From the NCBI RefSeq assembly GCF_034702125.1, contig NC_085860.1:14897723-14961722 (forward strand): 64,000 bases of DNA, written 5' to 3'. Positions 47,691 to 59,942 of the stretch are shown here, piece by piece. Position numbers and translations under genes: made by a program. The notes beneath the pieces were generated by a model, which worked only from the letters and a program-made list of their open reading frames with translations, did not search any database and was not told the origin of the DNA. The stretch comes from Engraulis encrasicolus (taxonomy: Eukaryota; Chordata; Actinopteri; Clupeiformes; Engraulidae). Positions within the stretch are counted from its first letter, which is position 1, and the number at the start of each line of letters is the position of its first letter.

Positions 47691-47715
47691 CCTCCGGCTG
47701 TGGCCAATGCCCTCC

Positions 47716-47767
47716 CACTGACGTGTATAGTATAACTTATAGTATAGTTATACTATACACGTCAGTG
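47716..47767. repeat. perfect 22-bp hairpin with 8-base loop
   Basis: CACTGACGTGTATAGTATAA plus CT (47716-47737) is exactly inverted at 47746-47767. Confidence 0.95.
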
Positions 47768-47869
47768 TGCCCTCCTCTTCGACCAGGCTATTTCATGTTG
47801 TCTACTACTCCCCTGTGCATGGTGGTCCATAGGCATACTGTATAGTCTAATTGCTTAGCACTACTGTAG

Positions 47870-49000
47870 CTGTGTGTGTTTATGTGGTTCAGTGTTATCT
47901 TATTCAGGGGCGTTGTTCAGCTCCAATGGAGACCCCCCCCCTCCCCCAGCCATATATCTTCATAAATTGGACTGTGTGTTGGCACCTATACATGGGGCCC
48001 TGGTGAGTCAGTCACACCTTCACCCCCTTAACAACGGCCCTGATCTTGTTACCTGGCAATCATAATTATTCTCATTTTGAATGGCAAGGCGTAGTTAAAG
48101 CTTTGTTGTATTCTTGGCACCAGTTTTCTGCCAAACGTGATCTTTATGTCTTTCTGCATGTAAATAAACATCACGTGAGGGGGCTGATTTGCCTAGAAGC
48201 CTTTCCCACATGTGTGGACTCCAGATGATGTGAGCAACATATGGCTTCATTACCTGAAATGCTTAACAAGTAGCTCCTCAACTTGATGAGCTGGCGGTGA
48301 GGAGTGTGAAGAGGTGTAGCATGTCCCTGTCTTGTCTCTTCAATCTCCTCACCATACTGCTGTATGATCTGTGAGGGTTTGCTTTGAAGTCATGAGGGAG
48401 GATGGAGGAAGGTGTTTTACGTTATTGCAGTCTCAAATCACTGAAATGTTGACATGTAATAGAGTGATCAATCCTGGATTCGACTGGTTAGCTATAAGGT
48501 AAAGTAAATGGATTTTGAGTGAATGTTTACATCTTTTCAATAGATTGTGGTTACACATGCACTACATGGTGTATTGGGGAGTTAAAAATGCTTTTCCTGA
48601 CAAACACTTGCCTTCAAAACGACGCCATTAATTTGAGAGGTGTCGCTTTTTGCGGTTAAGTGCAAATTAAATGTCAACATTAAGTTGCTACATGACTGTT
48701 GGTTTAAAAAGACCGACTTATCTAATTTCTTCACAGTGCATTCAAAACATTGGTTTCCATCAGCACGAGCCTTTTCTCGTCAGGCAATATAAATAAAGAC
48801 AACTTCAACAATATAAAACAATTGAAATGCCAACTGCATCCACATGCTTTGGGTTGAGTAGCTCCATGTTTTCGTGTCTCCATCAGAACTGTGCTGATGG
48901 AACAATACGTCTTTGAAAAGGGTGTGCTGTCCGTCAAGGTGATGTGAAAACGTGTTTACTGTGCAAGTAACAGTATGGAGTATGCCTTCCAATGGCCTCC
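47870..49000. other. intergenic, no recognised feature
   Basis: No gene or classified element seen. Confidence 0.4.
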
Positions 49001-49004
49001 CTAA

Positions 49005-49215
49005 CAATTTGGAGGCCCTGGGCGAAATATTTACATGGGGCCCCCATAATTGGGGTGACTGTTGGGGGCACCTACAGAGGGCAGAAGGGACTCAAGGCTC
49101 TTCTATTAGATGATTTACATCTTTACTTAACCTGGTTTAACCAGCTTCTTAGGATAGGCCCCAGATTTGGTGTGGCCGCCCTAGGCAACTGCCTTGTCTG
49201 CCCATTGGTAAAGTT
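49005..49215. repeat. GGGGCCCCC repeat fragment
   Basis: GGAGGCCCTGGGCGAAATAT, GGGGCCCCCATAATTGGGG and CTAGGCAACTGCCTTG are pieces also met at 43760-43830. Confidence 0.45.
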
Positions 49216-50735
49216 GGCTGTGGTGTCTTCTGTTGGCACTGAGAGTAACCTCTTGAGCTGCCACAGCTGTCTTCACAAGAGGGGCGTATATGAGTCAGGC
49301 CTCCCAGGCTGCATGTCCCCCTCTGCCGGTGCCAATCCTGGGTGTGTTTGTAATCAACACCTGATTATAATTAATTGGGACGGCCCAGATTGGTGGCTAC
49401 CAGCTGTTTTGGAGTCGGAATGTCAAGTCCCAACCGTGAAGTTCTGAAGGTAGCCTATCAGCTAGGGTGGTTGATGAATTGTATCTTTTTGGGTGTTGTT
49501 TCAGGTTACTGTGAGAAAACCACAGATAAAGAATGTCCCAGCCGTCTATTTCACAATGTATTGAAAGAAATGCACAACAATAGAATAGGATTAAGGATGT
49601 ATGGCCGATACGTGTTGGTGATTTTTGGTGCCTTTAGCCCTTTAAAGATTGTTTTGACTTTAAATCAACTTAATGCCTGGAATGAGGGTCTTTTTCCTCC
49701 AAGAGAGACAGTTGATAGAGCAGTAGGTACCTACCTACTCTTAGAGCAGTGTCTTTATTTCATGCTACCGATGAAAAAAAGGAAAAAGAAATCCCATAGT
49801 GCTCTTTTCTTAGTGTAGACAAGGGCAGGAGTGGAGGCCAGAGTGCAGGTCGTTTCAATCATGACGTGGTGGACATTCATTAGCTATTGTCTGACCTCCC
49901 GACGACCCTCGAGAGAATGCCGAATGCTGCACGTGACCAAACGTGTTTTTGGTGTTCTCTTGTGGTCGGCAAGTCAAGACGAACAGTAGCAAAACCATGT
50001 CTGGGTCCAACTGAGTCCATGCCAAGTAAACTCTGCATGGTTTTCACTGGGTAGACCCATCATCTACCTCTTATATATGCCTCAGTACTATGAAAAAGAG
50101 GTTTAAATGGATCCAGGGTCGATGATGGGTACTGAAAAGATTTAGTTCCATTTTTCTCTCTCGGCTTTGACACAAGGGTGGAGGGAGCCACCAAAAGTAG
50201 GCGATAATTTTAAAGGACATGGCCCAAGTAGAGCTCCTAAGTGTAGAAAATGAACGCCCACATAAACACCAGGCTACTTCTCAATGCCAAGCTGCCCATT
50301 ATCTGTTAATTTGCTCGATGTCGGGCTAATGCTACACCCAGCTGTTAGAGCATGCCACACATGGTTCAAATGTTGTTTACCATTTCTCTGGGATGATGTG
50401 TACTCTTGTGTTTTTGTCACAGCTGTTCTGAGTAGCTATTCCTGGTCTGATGAGATTTCTCACCATTAGATAAGCTTGCCACATTCACATACACAATACA
50501 TAATATACAGTATAGTGTGTACAGTATGTAGTGCATAATGCTATGAAGGCTCTTTTAGATAAAGAGTTTGTGTGTCCGTTCATTCATTCGGCTATTCTGT
50601 AGCAATTGTTTTAGCAGTTCTATAGCAAGTGGCCTGATCAGACTTCTCACCATTAGATACCCCATTCTTATGTCACAACCACTGATGTGTACACTATAGG
50701 GTCACAACATACTGTACGTACACAATGAGGTATGG
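49216..50735. other. intergenic, no recognised feature
   Basis: Contains an open 147-codon frame (49375-49818) without recognisable domains or codon signals. No gene supported. Confidence 0.4.
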
Positions 50736-50742
50736 TGCATAT

Positions 50743-51047
50743 TAGGGCTGCACAATATATTGAAGAATGTATCGAAATCGCAATATCAAGAGTGGCGATA
50801 TGCGAATTGGGAAAATGGCCTAATTGTTGCGAACAAGTTAAAAGATTTCTGTGCAGTCCAATTATTTGCTGAATGTCAACAAATGCGCAAGGAGCCTGCC
50901 ATGACCTAAGCCATACCCCCCTACACAGACCGACAAATTAGTGACGAGAAAAACACGCTGTATTTCTAAATATCGCTTAAATATCATTATGGAGCAATTG
51001 CATGCTGTTATCGAGTATTGATTTTTTTCTGATACTTTGCAGCCCTA
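50743..51047. mobile_element. hAT-type MITE (TAGGGCTGCA family)
   Basis: Ends TAGGGCTGCACAATATATTG and CTTTGCAGCCCTA. Flanks GTGCATAT (50735-50742) and GTGCATGT (51048-51055) agree in 7 of 8 bases. Confidence 0.8.
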
Positions 51048-51358
51048 GTGCATGTGCTATGAGGGCCACATACTGTAGATGAGCCATGTGAGTCCATTCA
51101 CTGAAGGCACACACACAGATGACCCAGCACTGCAGTAGGACCCCCTGTTGAGTTACCGTACATACGTAGTGAGCGGTCCAGTGAGAGCGGTGACCATGTG
51201 TGTGGCACTGACCATGTGAGTTGGACATGGCCAGATGGTGACCCGCTTTAGCTTCTACTCACTACGCTCCCTTCCTCACTCACCTCGTGACGCAATTTGA
51301 TTTCTTAATCCCAGTTCAGTTGAAAACTAATTTAACTTCCTCTTGGCTGATTGGTTGA

Positions 51359-51819
51359 AGTGTGTGTCTGTGTGTGTGTCGTGTGTGTGTGTGTGTCTTG
51401 TGTGTGTCTTGTGTGTGTCTTGTGTGTGTGTGTGTGTGTGTGTGCGTCGTGTGTGTGTCGTGTGTGTCTGTGTCTGTGGTTGTGTGTGTGGTTGTGTGTG
51501 TGGTTGTGTGTGTGGTAGTGTGTGCATGTGTCTTATTTGTGTGTGTCTTATTTGTGTGTGTGTGTTTGTCTCTTATGTGTGTGACGGTTGTGTGTGTGGT
51601 TGTATGTGCATGTGTCTTATGTTTGTGTGTCTTATTTGTGTGTGTCTTATTTGTGTGTGTGTGTTTGTCTCTTGTGTGTGTGTGTGTGTGTCTGTGTGTG
51701 TGTCTGTGTGTGTGTCTGTGTGTGTTTGGTTGTGTGTGTGGTTGTGTGTGCGTGTGTCTTATGTTTGTCTGTCTTATTTGTGTGTGTCTTATTTGTGTGT
51801 GCGTGTGTGCGTGTGTGCG

Positions 51820-51851
<32 letters not shown>

Positions 51852-51942
51852 CGTGTGCGTGCGTGTGCGTGCGTGTGCGTGCGTGTGCGTGTGTGTGCGT
51901 GTGTGTGTGTGCGTGTGTGTGCGTGCGTGTGCGTGCGTGTGC

Positions 51943-51981
<39 letters not shown>

Positions 51982-52045
51982 TTGCTTGTGTGTGTGTGTC
52001 TTGTGTGTGTGTGTGACTTGTGTATGTGTGTGTGATTGTGGATGT
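51359..52045. repeat. GT-rich minisatellite
   Basis: About 690 bp built of GTGTGTCTTGT, GTGTGTGGTT, GTGTGTCTTATTT and GTGCGTGC sub-arrays, each locally tandem. Confidence 0.95.
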
Positions 52046-52213
52046 GCTCTCCGAGTACCTTAAGTACATCATCGTATTCTGCATGATTTCTTTGCTGGCT
52101 GACCTTCAGACCTCCAGTAATTAAGTCTGATGGCTGAAGCATGTCTTCAAAGAGCAGAGTGCTTACCAGAGTTAAGACCATGCTTACAGCTGCACACAAC
52201 CAACAAGGACTTC

Positions 52214-52496
52214 TAGGGGGGTGAGCCTCCGTGACGATATGGTACGGTATTGATTTCTTAAAGCAGGGATTCGAATTCCCCATGACACGATGTGTTTCGA
52301 TTCGATTTTTTCCCATTACTTTTCCACTTCTATTATGATATGGAGCTGCTGTAGGGCATTGGGCAGGGGCCAGCGATTCAATTATTTTCGATTCTTAAGA
52401 ATACCCCACGATATGATGCAATTCGATCAAATTGTCCGCAGTAGGATCGATGCATCGATACATTTCGATACATTTCGATTATTATTTACACCCCTA
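52214..52496. mobile_element. hAT-type MITE (TAGGGGTGT family)
   Basis: Ends TAGGGGGGTGAG and TTTACACCCCTA. Flanks AGGACTTC (52206-52213) and AGGACTTG (52497-52504) agree in 7 of 8 bases. Interior full of TTCGATTCGAT-type motifs. Confidence 0.8.
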
Positions 52497-52504
52497 AGGA
52501 CTTG

Positions 52505-53590
52505 CCAATAATATTGCCTTGCCAGCCAGTCAGGGCTGTGCTGTGCCCTTGCACAAAGCTCTTGGTCTACTGGCCACATTTGCCTAATTCTGTAAATCTG
52601 TCGGCAAGATTAGAAATAATTACACTGCGGGTAGATGGTGCGGCTTAAAAGGGTCAATATTGGCTTGAATTTGCATTGAGAGGCAAGAGTGCATGAAGCC
52701 AATACGGCAAACTGAGTGTGTGTTTTGTGTTTGTGTGTGTGAGCAAGAGGGAGAGCGTGGGTGTGTGTATGTTTACTGATGTAAGGCTTTTTGCTATACT
52801 GAGATTTTGCTACTGTATATGTTTACTGCAATGTGCAATAATTTCTATTAGGTCTTTGTTTATGTCTTGTATCTATGTAAGCTGTCAGACACCTTAATTT
52901 TCCTCTGGGAAGTACTCTACTCTACAAACATGGGCGTTTGCAGTTCATGCCAAGCCAAACAGACTGCAGAGATGCAGGAGGACAACAGAAGTGGTCTGGC
53001 TTTTATTGTTTGTTGAGCTTTTCATATCGACCTTGCAAATCAGGGACATAGCACATAGCATGGAGATGAAGAGAAAGGTACATGTTGTTTTTCCACATGG
53101 ATGCACTCGTTTTAACCCTCAGCTCAATCTCTGATGGGTATCTCCTTTCATGACTCATTCACATTTCTATGCAATTTTTTTGCTTTGGTGAGTCCATCCA
53201 ATGGTTGAACCTGCGGTCAGGCATTGCCAGGGGAGATGAGGAGGAAGAGGAGGTGAAGGAGGAGGAGGAGGGGGGTGGGGGGTGGGGGTTCAGTCCCCTG
53301 TAGACTTCAATGCAGTGCTCGCTGGCTCCATAATGCCTTAACATTGAGCTCAGTGTCAGCTGCCCCTAGGCGATGTCCCTTGGAGAATTGTTGTGGACAC
53401 AATGACTAGATCTTCCTGTTGCCCTTCCAGCTTGGGTTTCGCATTGATCCCCCCCCCCCTCCTGCGCCACTGCACTTGTTACGTGAATAAGGTCATAACC
53501 AGTGCTCAGTAGTCACTAGCAGACTCTAGCAGATTGTCACAATCCATATTTAAAGGTGGAGTTGGTAATATTAGATGTTAGTTGTTTGAT
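52505..53590. other. intergenic, no recognised feature
   Basis: A GGAGGAGGAG/GGGGGGTGGGG purine run at 53235-53290 is the only distinct structure. Confidence 0.4.
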
Positions 53591-53591
53591 G

Positions 53592-53874
53592 GGTAACACT
53601 TTATTTTAGAGATACATCTATTAGCACTAACACATACAATGTTAATGCCTGCATAAGCAACTTGTAAGGCATGTACTAAGCAAACGCTAAGGCCTACTAG
53701 GTCCTTACTAAGGTTAAATTGGTAATAAATCCCTTATTGTGCATGAACAAGACATTTGCGAATACATGCCTAACAAATGTTTGATTTTGCTTTGTACATG
53801 CCTTATAAGTTACTTATACAGGAACATTGGATGTATTAGTGCTAATAGATGTATCCCTAAAATAAAGTGTTACC
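53592..53874. mobile_element. 283-bp palindromic MITE, GGTAACACTT family
   Basis: GGTAACACTTTATTTTAGAG and its inverse near-copy at the right end. Arms pair over about 120 bp each. Single-unit relative of the giant palindrome at 36671. Confidence 0.85.
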
Positions 53875-54980
53875 GTTTCATGTATATAGTATTTTGTTAA
53901 TGTACACTGCCCATTCACAGATTTGATCTTTTCATGAATATTTACAAAGTAATAAATAAACTAACATTTCATATTTATTCCTGGAAATTGATATTGGCTA
54001 CTTAGAAATTGACAATGATGGTGAATATTAACGAAAAAGGTAACATCTGTGAACATTTGTCATCTTGCATTCCAGAAATAAACAACTAAAAAAGAAGTAC
54101 ATACTCTGTCCATGAGCAGGATAAACAGAAGCGGCCATCTTGCAGAAGGAGCTGTTGGTGCATGCTTGCCTAATGGACCAATCGAGTGCCAAGACTGTCT
54201 TGTCTTGTCTCTGAAGGGCTACAAATTTCTCCCTCTCCCGCTATGGGAGTTATGTTTACTGCTTCCTTTGTTCTGTTCAAGGTGGCTCTGGAGGAGTTAT
54301 GGGGACGCTCTCTGCTCTGAGTAGCCTCCTGTGTGTCTCCTGAACGCCATTATCACACATTTCACCACCACACAGGATGCTGGGATATTGTCTCCAAATT
54401 GCCTTCGCTTCTTTTATTTGACTAAACCAGAAGGGCCTTTTGGGGAATTGGTGAAAAACGGCTAACAAAAAAGCGCATCATGACACTATTTTTTGTTTTT
54501 GTTTTCTCCCCAGAGCTATTCAGATTTTTTGTTCTTAAATATGCTTTTGGTGAAAGCAGCCGGAGCTTGTGACCCACCCTGCAGCTACCGTTGGGGCAGT
54601 GGGAGCAGCATCCTGTATTGTTGTTTGTTGTATTATTGTTGTATAAGTTTTTGTCTTCAGAGTTGGCTTACCATCTGTCACTCATTCAGACTAATGGGCC
54701 GTGTTGATATGACTTCTGTTTTCTCACAACAGCCTGTCCGTCTTTTTGTTTGGTTTCCATTGAGCTCTGTAGGCTGTAGAGACGGATATGGCACATCTAG
54801 CAGCAGGTGCGACACATTGTTGGTGGTAGTACTTATGTTTAACCGAATGGAAATATTCCTGTGTGTGAGTTAAGGGCCCACGTTGTGTCTGCATGCTTGT
54901 TGCTTTCAGGGCTAATATGTTTTTGTTTTATTATATATATATATATGTATATGTATATGTATGTGTGTGTGTGTGTATGT
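53875..54980. other. intergenic, no recognised feature
   Basis: Ends in short (AT)n and (GT)n at 54938-54980. No gene supported. Confidence 0.4.
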
Positions 54981-54984
54981 ATAT

Positions 54985-55147
54985 TTTTGGGAGCTTTTTA
55001 TTGCCTTTATTTGACAGGATGGTGAAGGTAGTGACAGGGCAGAGAGAGATGGGGAAGGGTCGGCAAAGGACCCGGGCCAGGAGTCGAACCCGGGTCGGGC
55101 GCATGGCAAACGAGTGCCCTACCATTTGCGCCACGGTAGTGCCTCAG
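54985..55147 (-). repeat. tRNA-derived SINE, family A, well preserved
   Basis: AGGAGTCGAACCCGGGTCGG (B-box inverse) and CGCCACGGTAGTGCC at the right end. The head is close to that at 643, so this is one of the better copies. Confidence 0.8.
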
Positions 55148-55228
55148 GGCTATGTGTTAATGTGCGGTTTGTGCCCCTGATTATGCAACCACTTGTCCAT
55201 GTCGTGTTGGGCAGCTTTGCATCTTTAG

Positions 55229-55252
55229 GGTCGGTCGGTCGGTCGGTCGGTC
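55229..55252. repeat. GGTC tetranucleotide repeat
   Basis: Six units of GGTC with a final AGTC. Confidence 0.9.
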
Positions 55253-55259
55253 AGTCATG

Positions 55260-57225
55260 CGTGTAATGTACCGTGACGTTCCTGTTGCTTTGGCAAAAAC
55301 AAGAGCAGACCTGGAAACATTGACGTCTCACTCACTCACCTACTTACTAACTTACTTTCATTTTGCTTCCATCTGGCCCCTGACTTGTCCATTGTCTTTT
55401 TGTGTTTTTTTTTCTGCACAGCTTGACATAGAACTGGATCTGTTCTTTTTTGATTTTACAACGTCTTGCTTGAAGAGAGGAGAGTGCCAGAGGCTGGGGT
55501 CAGCAAGCAGGATCCAGGCTGTGACCCCTCTCCCTCAACACTGAGGAGTCATCCTGTTAGATCATGTGAGTAATGAAGATGCACAAATCCACTGGAATGC
55601 AATGCAGCTTTCTGACTTTAACAAGTCAACCTTGCGGTTTGTTTGGGTTTTTAGCCTTGTGATTTCATCTATGGTATGCTGAAATGGCTTCTAGTGAGCT
55701 TTGTTCCAGATTGAGGCATGCAAGGAAACTTGTTGATGCTATTATGGTCTCCTCTACTACATGTTGCATGAACTGTGTTGCCTCATTGGTTTAGCGTGTT
55801 TTTAAAGGGCACAGTCAGTGTTTTTAAAGGAGACATCTTGTGGGAAAAAAACACTTTGAAGATGTGTTTTCTTATCATTCGTCCTTGTACTGTTCCTCAA
55901 CACTCCAAGCAGAGACAAAAAAGGTCAGTCAGTCAGTTGGTTGAAAGATTTCCGTGTCAGGAGTGCTATGTTCTGACGTCAACTCAGTGGGGCATCAGGT
56001 CTTGGTCTGGCTTGGGGCCGAACATGCAGCATGGCTGGATTGTACCTCTGTCTCCTGGCATTACCATGTGCAGTGAATGATTTGGCATGGGTGGGTGGGG
56101 CGGGGGTCTGCCTGCCCACGCAACAACGGACAGCAAAAAACTCGTAATAGATAGGTGAAGAGAAGAATAATCTAGAAATATTATATATTCAACTGGTGAG
56201 ATTTCCTTCATGTGAGGATGATTTTGGTTTTACAGCCTGTGGACTTTTTTCAAACTTTTTGAAAGAGTATGGAGCCAGTATGTCGCCTTGAACTATTTTG
56301 GACTTGAACAAGGGGAGCTCAGTTCAAATTCTGATTTAGTGCTTAGTGGCTTTGTCAGACCAGCCTTGAGTATTCCCCCTTGTCTGGTGAATGAAAGTGA
56401 ACATTCAGTAAATGACTGAAAAGAAAAAAAAAGTTACGAGCTGGAGGCAACTGAGACTTGCCGACTGTGTTTTTGTGTGACGCACAGTGCCACATTGTGT
56501 GTGTCGCTGCTTTATGACATGGTGTCATGTTTCTCTGTCTCTGTGTGGGTACAGATGTCCCTTTCATGCTGATTTTGGTGGAGTACAACACACAACTTGT
56601 TTGTATCAACAACACCTGTCCAATCTGGTGTGTCTTTGCTTTTGCTTTGCTTTGGTTTCCTTTGCTTTGCTTTGGGGCTTCTGATATCTCGCAGCACTTC
56701 TGTACAGTCTGAAACTGTCAATCTGTCGATTGAATTTTCCACCTTGAGCCTACTACTACAGATGCACATTCTCTGAATCCGTCAAGAATCAAGAGCTTTT
56801 TATTATCATTGTGTCTGGGGCATTATTAAGGCTTTTCCTCTGGTGCCTTATTTAAATGACACCCTGCAGAACGATAGATATTCCAGGGAACCCGCATTTA
56901 AAATCTTTAATCTTCTTAGTTTCTCTGGACAGAAGTTGGTCAAAATTGCACGTTGGCTTATTTATATGTACAGTATGATGAGTACACATGCAGTGGGGTG
57001 AGAGGATTTTTCCCTTATTAAATTGTGTTTCATATTGGCTTAGGAACAAATTTATTATTTATGTGCTTGTTTTCCAGAATCATTTAAGCATGATATAATA
57101 ATGTATTTATGAGGGTGAGAAGTGTAGCACCACCAGGCGCATGTGAGGCGTATCAGATGCCTAAAGCGTTTAGCAAGAGCAATGGCACATGTAAGTAAAC
57201 CATGCTCTGCTGAAAACTGAACGTA
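55260..57225. other. intergenic, no recognised feature
   Basis: A TTTGC/TTTGG short repeat at 56636-56677. No gene supported. Confidence 0.4.
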
Positions 57226-57440
57226 AAGTCCGCGACACCAAGCTCCCGTTTCTCTTACTTTAATGTGACGTTTCGGGCAGCATAGCCTTAATCAGACCTT
57301 CATGCTGCTCGAAACATCACATTAAAATAAGAGAAATGGGAGCCTGGTGTTACAGACTTTATTTTCACTTTTCATGTGACTTTGCTGGTGCTGCACCCAA
57401 TCTTTTTGAGACGGATGTGCTTGTTTTTCTCTTTTTGACA
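57226..57440. repeat. hairpin plus repeat shared with 18575
   Basis: GCTCCCGTTTCTCTTACTTT at 57241 pairs with ATAAGAGAAATGGGAGC, with GACGTTTCGGGCAGCAT in the loop side. The right part matches 18590-18680. Confidence 0.7.
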
Positions 57441-57925
57441 AGTAAACCATGCTCTGCCAACTGAATGGTGGTTTCCAATGTAGAAGCCAGTTCCAAAACA
57501 AGGGTAATCCGAACCAGCCAGTGCAGTGTGTTGTTTACTCCCATGTGAAGGCACACTCTTCCTTCTTCCTTCTCATGTGTCCTAAAGAATGCATGCAATG
57601 TGACCCATATCCTGCCTTTGTCATCCAGATGAGGAGGGCAATAGTCATAGTTTTTTGTGACGCAAAACTCCCGACTCAAGCTTGCTGAGCCGGTTTTGAT
57701 TGTGAAATCACGTTTTGACGCCATTCTGCGCAACCATACTTTTGCTTTCATGCGGTTAGGTGACACTAACAAGTGAATAATATGCCGATGTCATTTACTG
57801 CTTGTGAAAAGACTTTTTTTCACCATTCATGGTTTAGTCTTAAATTCTCATGGAATTATCCTGACATAACTCAATCTCCATAATCTTAGCCCATGAAACT
57901 CCTGCAGTACCAATATCCTACATAT

Positions 57926-58320
57926 TAGGGCTGCACGATTACGGAAAAAAACATAATCACGATTATTTGGGTCAAAATCGGAATCACGATTATTAATCAT
58001 GATTATTGATTTTTTGCGGATTTTTTTTTAAATTATAGAATGAATTATATACGGGATGAGCAAAATAACATTAATTGTAATAATTATGTAAAGGCAATAG
58101 CATGAAACTTAGGTGGACAGATTTCTGTCCAGAAATAATAGCCTCAATAGTCAGATTTCTGTCCAGAAATAATAGCCTCAATAGTCAGTATGTTCTGGCT
58201 TCAAGGAGGCTCCCAAAGGTAGGTCACTATTCTCACGATTAAATCACGATTAAAATCATGACTTCGATTTCACGATTTGATCACGATTTTCGATTATTTT
58301 CGATTAATTGTGCAGCCCTA
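57926..58320. mobile_element. hAT-type MITE (TAGGGCTGCACGATTA family)
   Basis: Perfect 8-bp flanks CTACATAT (57918-57925 and 58321-58328). Ends TAGGGCTGCACGATTA and TAATTGTGCAGCCCTA. Contains a 34-bp tandem duplicate at 58118-58185. Confidence 0.92.
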
Positions 58321-58329
58321 CTACATATA

Positions 58330-59940
58330 CAGTTGAGGACGATATTATTAGCCCCCCTCCTGAAATTAGACATTTCTCAGTAAGAATGACCATTATTAAC
58401 CGTTTCTGTTATTCTGGAAACAAATACACTGATGGAGATAATGTTCAATGAGTTGAATTTGGATTTTTCTATTGTTACGATGAGTTTAAACAAAAAAGGG
58501 CAAAAATGACATGGACAAAAATATTAGCCCCCTGATCATTTACAGTCAATATGGCGATATTATGAACCAAAACTGACAACAGGCTCTGATAAGTTGCTAC
58601 CTAGGTTGGCACATGCCCCACTAGGGATTTTGGCCCATTTCTTCACTGCAAAGTGTTCTAGGTGGTCCAAATCGCATGGATGCTGAGCACAGACATTAAC
58701 CACAGACTCTCAGTGGGATTGAGGACTGGACTATGAGCGGGTGATTCCAATATCATGGTTTTAGTGTCCTTGAAGAACCTCTGAACTAATCTAAATGTAT
58801 GTTTTGGGTTACAAGACAAGTGTTGTTGGAAGACCCAGCAATCCAGATTCAGACCCAGACTCCCTGTGTCTGAGGCTGAATAACAGACTAAACTTGATGC
58901 CCTTCCACTATGTGTAACTGTGGAAACTGCTTAGCCTCATTAGACCAAAGAAGCATTGGACACCTGCCTAGATGATTGTTATTGACCTGGCCTCACCTGG
59001 AGGTTTTCCTCCCCCAAGAAAGACAGTTGTTAGGGCTTGTCATCATATTGGGCTTTGGGGCCATCATCACAGAAGAACCCCTTTACTAAAGGCAGTGCAT
59101 ATCAGAGTGTTATTGAGCTTTGCCTGTGAACATTTGAAAGTCAAAAATGAGTTTTGAACGTCTCTGCTTTCATCTGACGATATTCAATGGCACCTGCTTT
59201 GATGCATGAATTCTGCTTCTGTCAGGTGAAGAAAGATATAGGCATTGAATCGTTATAAGATGGTTTCCCCAATTAAACATGGTGGTGGATGCATCATTCT
59301 GTGGCAGCCTCAGCCACAGGAAACCTTGTTTGGGTGTACGGCACCATAAAAACTGAAAATTATGATAGAATGTGGAAAATGACCTTGCAAAAATATGCTC
59401 ATAGAGGGAGCTAAGACCTTCACTGGATCTTTCAATAAGATAATAACCCAAAACCTGCATCCAAAATAGTTCAAATGTTCTTCAAGGATACTAAAACCAT
59501 GGTCATGGAGTGGTTCAGACCTCAATCCTTTAAATAGTATTTGAAGAGTGCTGAAAATGAATGTCCATCCTCAACATCCATGCAATTTGGATCAGCTTAA
59601 CTATTTGCAATGAAAAAAATGGGCCAAAATCCCTGGTAGGACATGTGCCAACATAGTTAACAACTAATCGAAGTGCCTGGTGTCACTTTTTGTTCATAAA
59701 TGTCACTGTATTGACTCTTAATGATAAGGGGGCTAATAATTTTGTCCTTGCCATTTTTACACTTTTTTGTTTAAACTCACTGTGAAAATGGAAAAGTCCA
59801 AATTTAACGTATTGGATACTATCTCCATGGTGTATTCGTTTCCAGAATAACATACATTTATTAATAATGATCATTCTCAATGATCAATGAAGAGATATGT
59901 CCAATTTCAGGAGGGGGGCTAATAATATCGTCCTCAACTG
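58330..59940 (+). mobile_element. degenerate Tc1-type DNA transposon, 1611 bp
   Basis: Flanked by TA on both sides (58328-58329, 59941-59942). Inverted ends CAGTTGAGGACGATATTATT and its inverse extend for about 200 bp. A decayed plus-strand transposase is visible: near 59270 KHGGGCIILW, near 59435 DNNPKPASKIV (third catalytic block region of Tc1), both with nearby stops and lost residues. Not active. Confidence 0.9.
59270..59600 (+). pseudogene. Tc1 transposase remnant
   Basis: Fragments matching the C-terminal half of Tc1 transposases: a KHGGG block followed by a Trp, then Q-stop-DNNPK and DTKTMVMEWF. At least two stop codons and missing conserved residues show it is dead. Confidence 0.75.
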
Positions 59941-59942
59941 TA

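Noticed and set aside
49375..49818. 147-codon open frame in the intergenic region
   Set aside because: No domain, no splice partner, and its first part overlaps repeat-rich sequence.
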